From Candidatus Eiseniibacteriota bacterium (GTDB lineage Bacteria; Eisenbacteria; RBG-16-71-46), in assembly GCA_903921835.1 (NCBI GenBank), contig CAIXRL010000730.1, positions 1-6,546 of the forward strand: DNA of 6,546 bases, in the 5' to 3' direction. This document shows, piece after piece, positions 5,042-6,546 of the stretch. Made by a program: the position numbers and the translations under genes. The notes below the pieces were generated by a model. That model did not search any database and was not told the DNA's origin. It saw nothing but the letters and a program-made list of their open reading frames with translations. Numbering within the stretch: position 1 is the first letter of the stretch; each line of letters opens with the position of its first letter.

Positions 5042-6283
5042 ATGGACGAACGCGAACTCATCTACGACTGGAATCTCGCCGGCGAGGTTTGGGACCAGCC
5101 GCCGTTCCGCATCCAGTTCGACGACGAGACACTGCGCGACGGCCTGCAGTCGCCGTCGGTGCTCACGCCGACGATCGGGCAGAAGATCGAACTGCTCCAC
5201 CTCATGGACCGGCTCGGCATCGACACCGCCGACATCGGCCTGCCGGGCGCGGGCCCGCACGTCGTGCGCGACGTGACGGCGCTGGCGCAGGAGATCGTCT
5301 CGGCGAAGCTCAAGATCGCGGCGAACTGCGCGGCGCGCACGATCGTGCGCGACATCGAGCCGATCGTGGACGTCTCGCAAAGGGTCGGCCTGCCGATCGA
5401 GGTCTGCGCGTTCATCGGCTCATCGCCGATCCGGCAGTACGCCGAGAACTGGAGCGAGGAGACCATGCTCCGGCACACGCGCGAGGCGGTCGCGTTCGCG
5501 GTCTCGCACGGGCTCGAGGTCCTGTACGTGACCGAGGACACGATCCGCGCGCACCCGGCCACGCTGCGGCGGCTCTTCCTCACCGCGATCGAGTGCGGCG
5601 CGAAGCGCCTGTGCCTGTGCGACACGGTCGGGCACGCGACGCCATCGGGCGTGCGCAACCTGCTCGGCTTCACGAACGAGGTGGTGCAGGAGAGCGGCGT
5701 GCGCGTGGGCATCGACTGGCACGGCCACTCCGACCGCGGCTTCTCGGTCATCAACACCATCGCCGCAATCCGCGCCGGCGCGACGCGCGTGCACGGCTGC
5801 GCGATCGGCATCGGCGAACGCGTGGGCAACACGCCCATGGACCAGCTCATGGTGAACCTGAGGCTGCTCGGCTGGATCGACAACGACCTCCGCGCGCTGA
5901 CCGAGTACTGTGAGAGCGCCTCCGCCAGCACCGGCGTACCCATCCCGGTCAACTACCCCATGGTCGGCGCCGACGCGTTCCGCACCGGGACCGGCGTGCA
6001 CGCGGCCGCGGTCATCAAGGCGTTTCGCAAGGGCGAGGACTGGCTTGCCGACCGCGTCTACTCGGGCGTGCCCGCGAGCCTGATCGGCCGGCGCCAGGAG
6101 ATCGAGGTCGGCCCGATGAGCGGCGAGAGCAACGTGATTCACTGGCTCGAGACACGCAGGATCGAACCCACGCGCGACCGCGTTCAGGCCATCTTCCAGC
6201 GCGCCAAGAGCGTGGACCGCGTGCTGACCGACGACGAGATTCGCGCGGTGCTGGGCGCGCTCGCCGAAACCCAGGCTCCCTGA
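5042..6283 (+). CDS. 2-isopropylmalate/homocitrate-synthase-like enzyme without regulatory domain
   Basis: This protein of 413 residues belongs to the DRE-TIM metallolyase family, which condenses acetyl-CoA (or a related acyl-CoA) with a 2-oxo acid. The ATG at 5042 has AGGAG six bases upstream; the frame extends to 4910 but without family-like sequence. The TIM barrel covers about 20-285. Key motifs are DETLRDG (28-34, metal ligand D28 and catalytic R32), CDTVG (193-197), DWHGHSDRG (225-233, metal ligands H227 and H229) and GIGERVGN (256-263). The accessory subdomains follow, with PMVGADAFRTGTGVHAAA (306-323), where H320 fits the catalytic His of LeuA subdomain II. The protein ends there, so the leucine-binding regulatory domain of classical LeuA (over 500 residues) is absent. 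Candidate products are 2-isopropylmalate, homocitrate or citramalate; the sequence does not decide. The variant DWHGH and the GNTPMD motif mark a distinct LeuA-like subgroup. Confidence 0.87.
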   Translation: MDERELIYDWNLAGEVWDQPPFRIQFDDETLRDGLQSPSVLTPTIGQKIELLHLMDRLGIDTADIGLPGAGPHVVRDVTALAQEIVSAKLKIAANCAARTIVRDIEPIVDVSQRVGLPIEVCAFIGSSPIRQYAENWSEETMLRHTREAVAFAVSHGLEVLYVTEDTIRAHPATLRRLFLTAIECGAKRLCLCDTVGHATPSGVRNLLGFTNEVVQESGVRVGIDWHGHSDRGFSVINTIAAIRAGATRVHGCAIGIGERVGNTPMDQLMVNLRLLGWIDNDLRALTEYCESASASTGVPIPVNYPMVGADAFRTGTGVHAAAVIKAFRKGEDWLADRVYSGVPASLIGRRQEIEVGPMSGESNVIHWLETRRIEPTRDRVQAIFQRAKSVDRVLTDDEIRAVLGALAETQAP

Positions 6284-6482
6284 CCCGGACGATTCATGAA
6301 CCGCGAACCGCGAGTGCGATACGTGCGGCAGCCATGTGGGAGAATCCACCGGCCGTGACGGAACCGTGCCGTAAACGCGATGCGGAGACGGCCGGTCGCT
6401 TCCCGCGGCGGATGGCGCGCGGATCGCGCTCGCAGGCCACGGGCTCACGAGTGGTCCAGGCCGGCAACCCCGGAGACACAGA
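6284..6482 (+). promoter_or_regulatory. 199-base non-coding stretch, possible structured leader of the next gene
   Basis: There is no supported gene here. ACCGGCCGT (6348-6356) and ACGGCCGGT (6388-6396) are 9-base inverted repeats 31 bases apart. Inside and beside them are smaller potential hairpins: GTGG/CCAC at 6336-6339/6346-6349 and ACGG/CCGT at 6358-6361/6369-6372. A 7-base tandem repeat (AACCGCG) lies just after the upstream stop. Some pieces, GAGAATCC and GGAGACGGCC, loosely recall conserved parts of cobalamin riboswitches, but the full consensus is not there. No clear intrinsic terminator for the synthase gene was found. Confidence 0.3.
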
Positions 6483-6546
6483 ATGCGTCCGCTGAACTCC
6501 CTCCCGCTTCTCGCGTTCCTCGCGCTCCTCGCGGCGGCCGCGCTGG
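6483..6546 (+). CDS. N-terminus of a secreted or envelope protein, cut by the window edge
   Basis: ATG 6483 is preceded by GGAG with a 7-base spacing. The 21 visible residues (MRPLNSLPLLAFLALLAAA then AL) have a short basic N-region and an unbroken hydrophobic core, a typical signal peptide start. The rest lies beyond the window, so the family is unknown. It is on the same strand as the LeuA-like gene but 199 bases away, so it probably has its own control region. Confidence 0.6.
   Translation, partial: MRPLNSLPLLAFLALLAAAAL

Noticed and set aside
5420..6448. Minus-strand open frame of 342 codons opposite the LeuA-like gene
   Set aside because: Alanine/arginine/histidine-rich shadow of a gene with intact metal-binding and catalytic motifs.

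Overview
The window is high-GC bacterial DNA. The two exported proteins at its left end suggest a Gram-negative bacterium of the FCB or 'Candidatus Eisenbacteria'-like sphere. One ends in a FlgD-Ig-like / type IX-like sorting tail, and the other is a glycine-rich beta-helix-type surface protein with GGGAI/GGAIR/GRIR repeats. The taxonomic placement is inferred from protein style only; there is no rRNA here.

Layout. (1) Positions 1-2031, minus strand: a surface-protein pair. A 414-residue secreted glycine-rich protein (787..2031) lies 55 bp upstream of a 224-residue secreted protein (57..731), which has exact 21-residue repeats and a sorting-type C-terminus. A further gene may start at position 44 and run off the left edge. 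(2) 2032-2453: a 422-bp divergent intergenic region with no gene I can support. It has an 8-G tract on the minus strand and a promoter with overlapping direct repeats near the right end. (3) 2454-3228, plus strand: an MqsR/MqsA-type toxin-antitoxin module, toxin first. The frames overlap by 23 bp, the antitoxin starts at GTG, and a strong hairpin follows. (4) 3292-4773, minus strand: an NAD(P)-dependent aldehyde dehydrogenase with an intact active site. (5) 5042-6283, plus strand: a 2-isopropylmalate/homocitrate-synthase-like Claisen enzyme lacking the C-terminal allosteric domain, divergent from the dehydrogenase across 268 bp. (6) 6284-6482: a leader-like stretch with inverted repeats. (7) 6483-6546: the start of a signal-peptide protein cut by the right edge.

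How the parts relate. The surface pair is probably one transcript. The larger protein has no sorting tail, while the small one has a tail and repeats, so joint action at the cell surface is possible but unproven. The toxin-antitoxin module is self-contained, with its own promoter, candidate operator and terminator. The dehydrogenase and synthase may share a divergent control region, but nothing shows that they act on the same compounds. The sequence does not reveal a wholly new system. The most unusual items are the repeat/sorting-tail protein beside a tail-less surface protein, and the divergent MqsR-like toxin with its altered active-site position and acidic tail.
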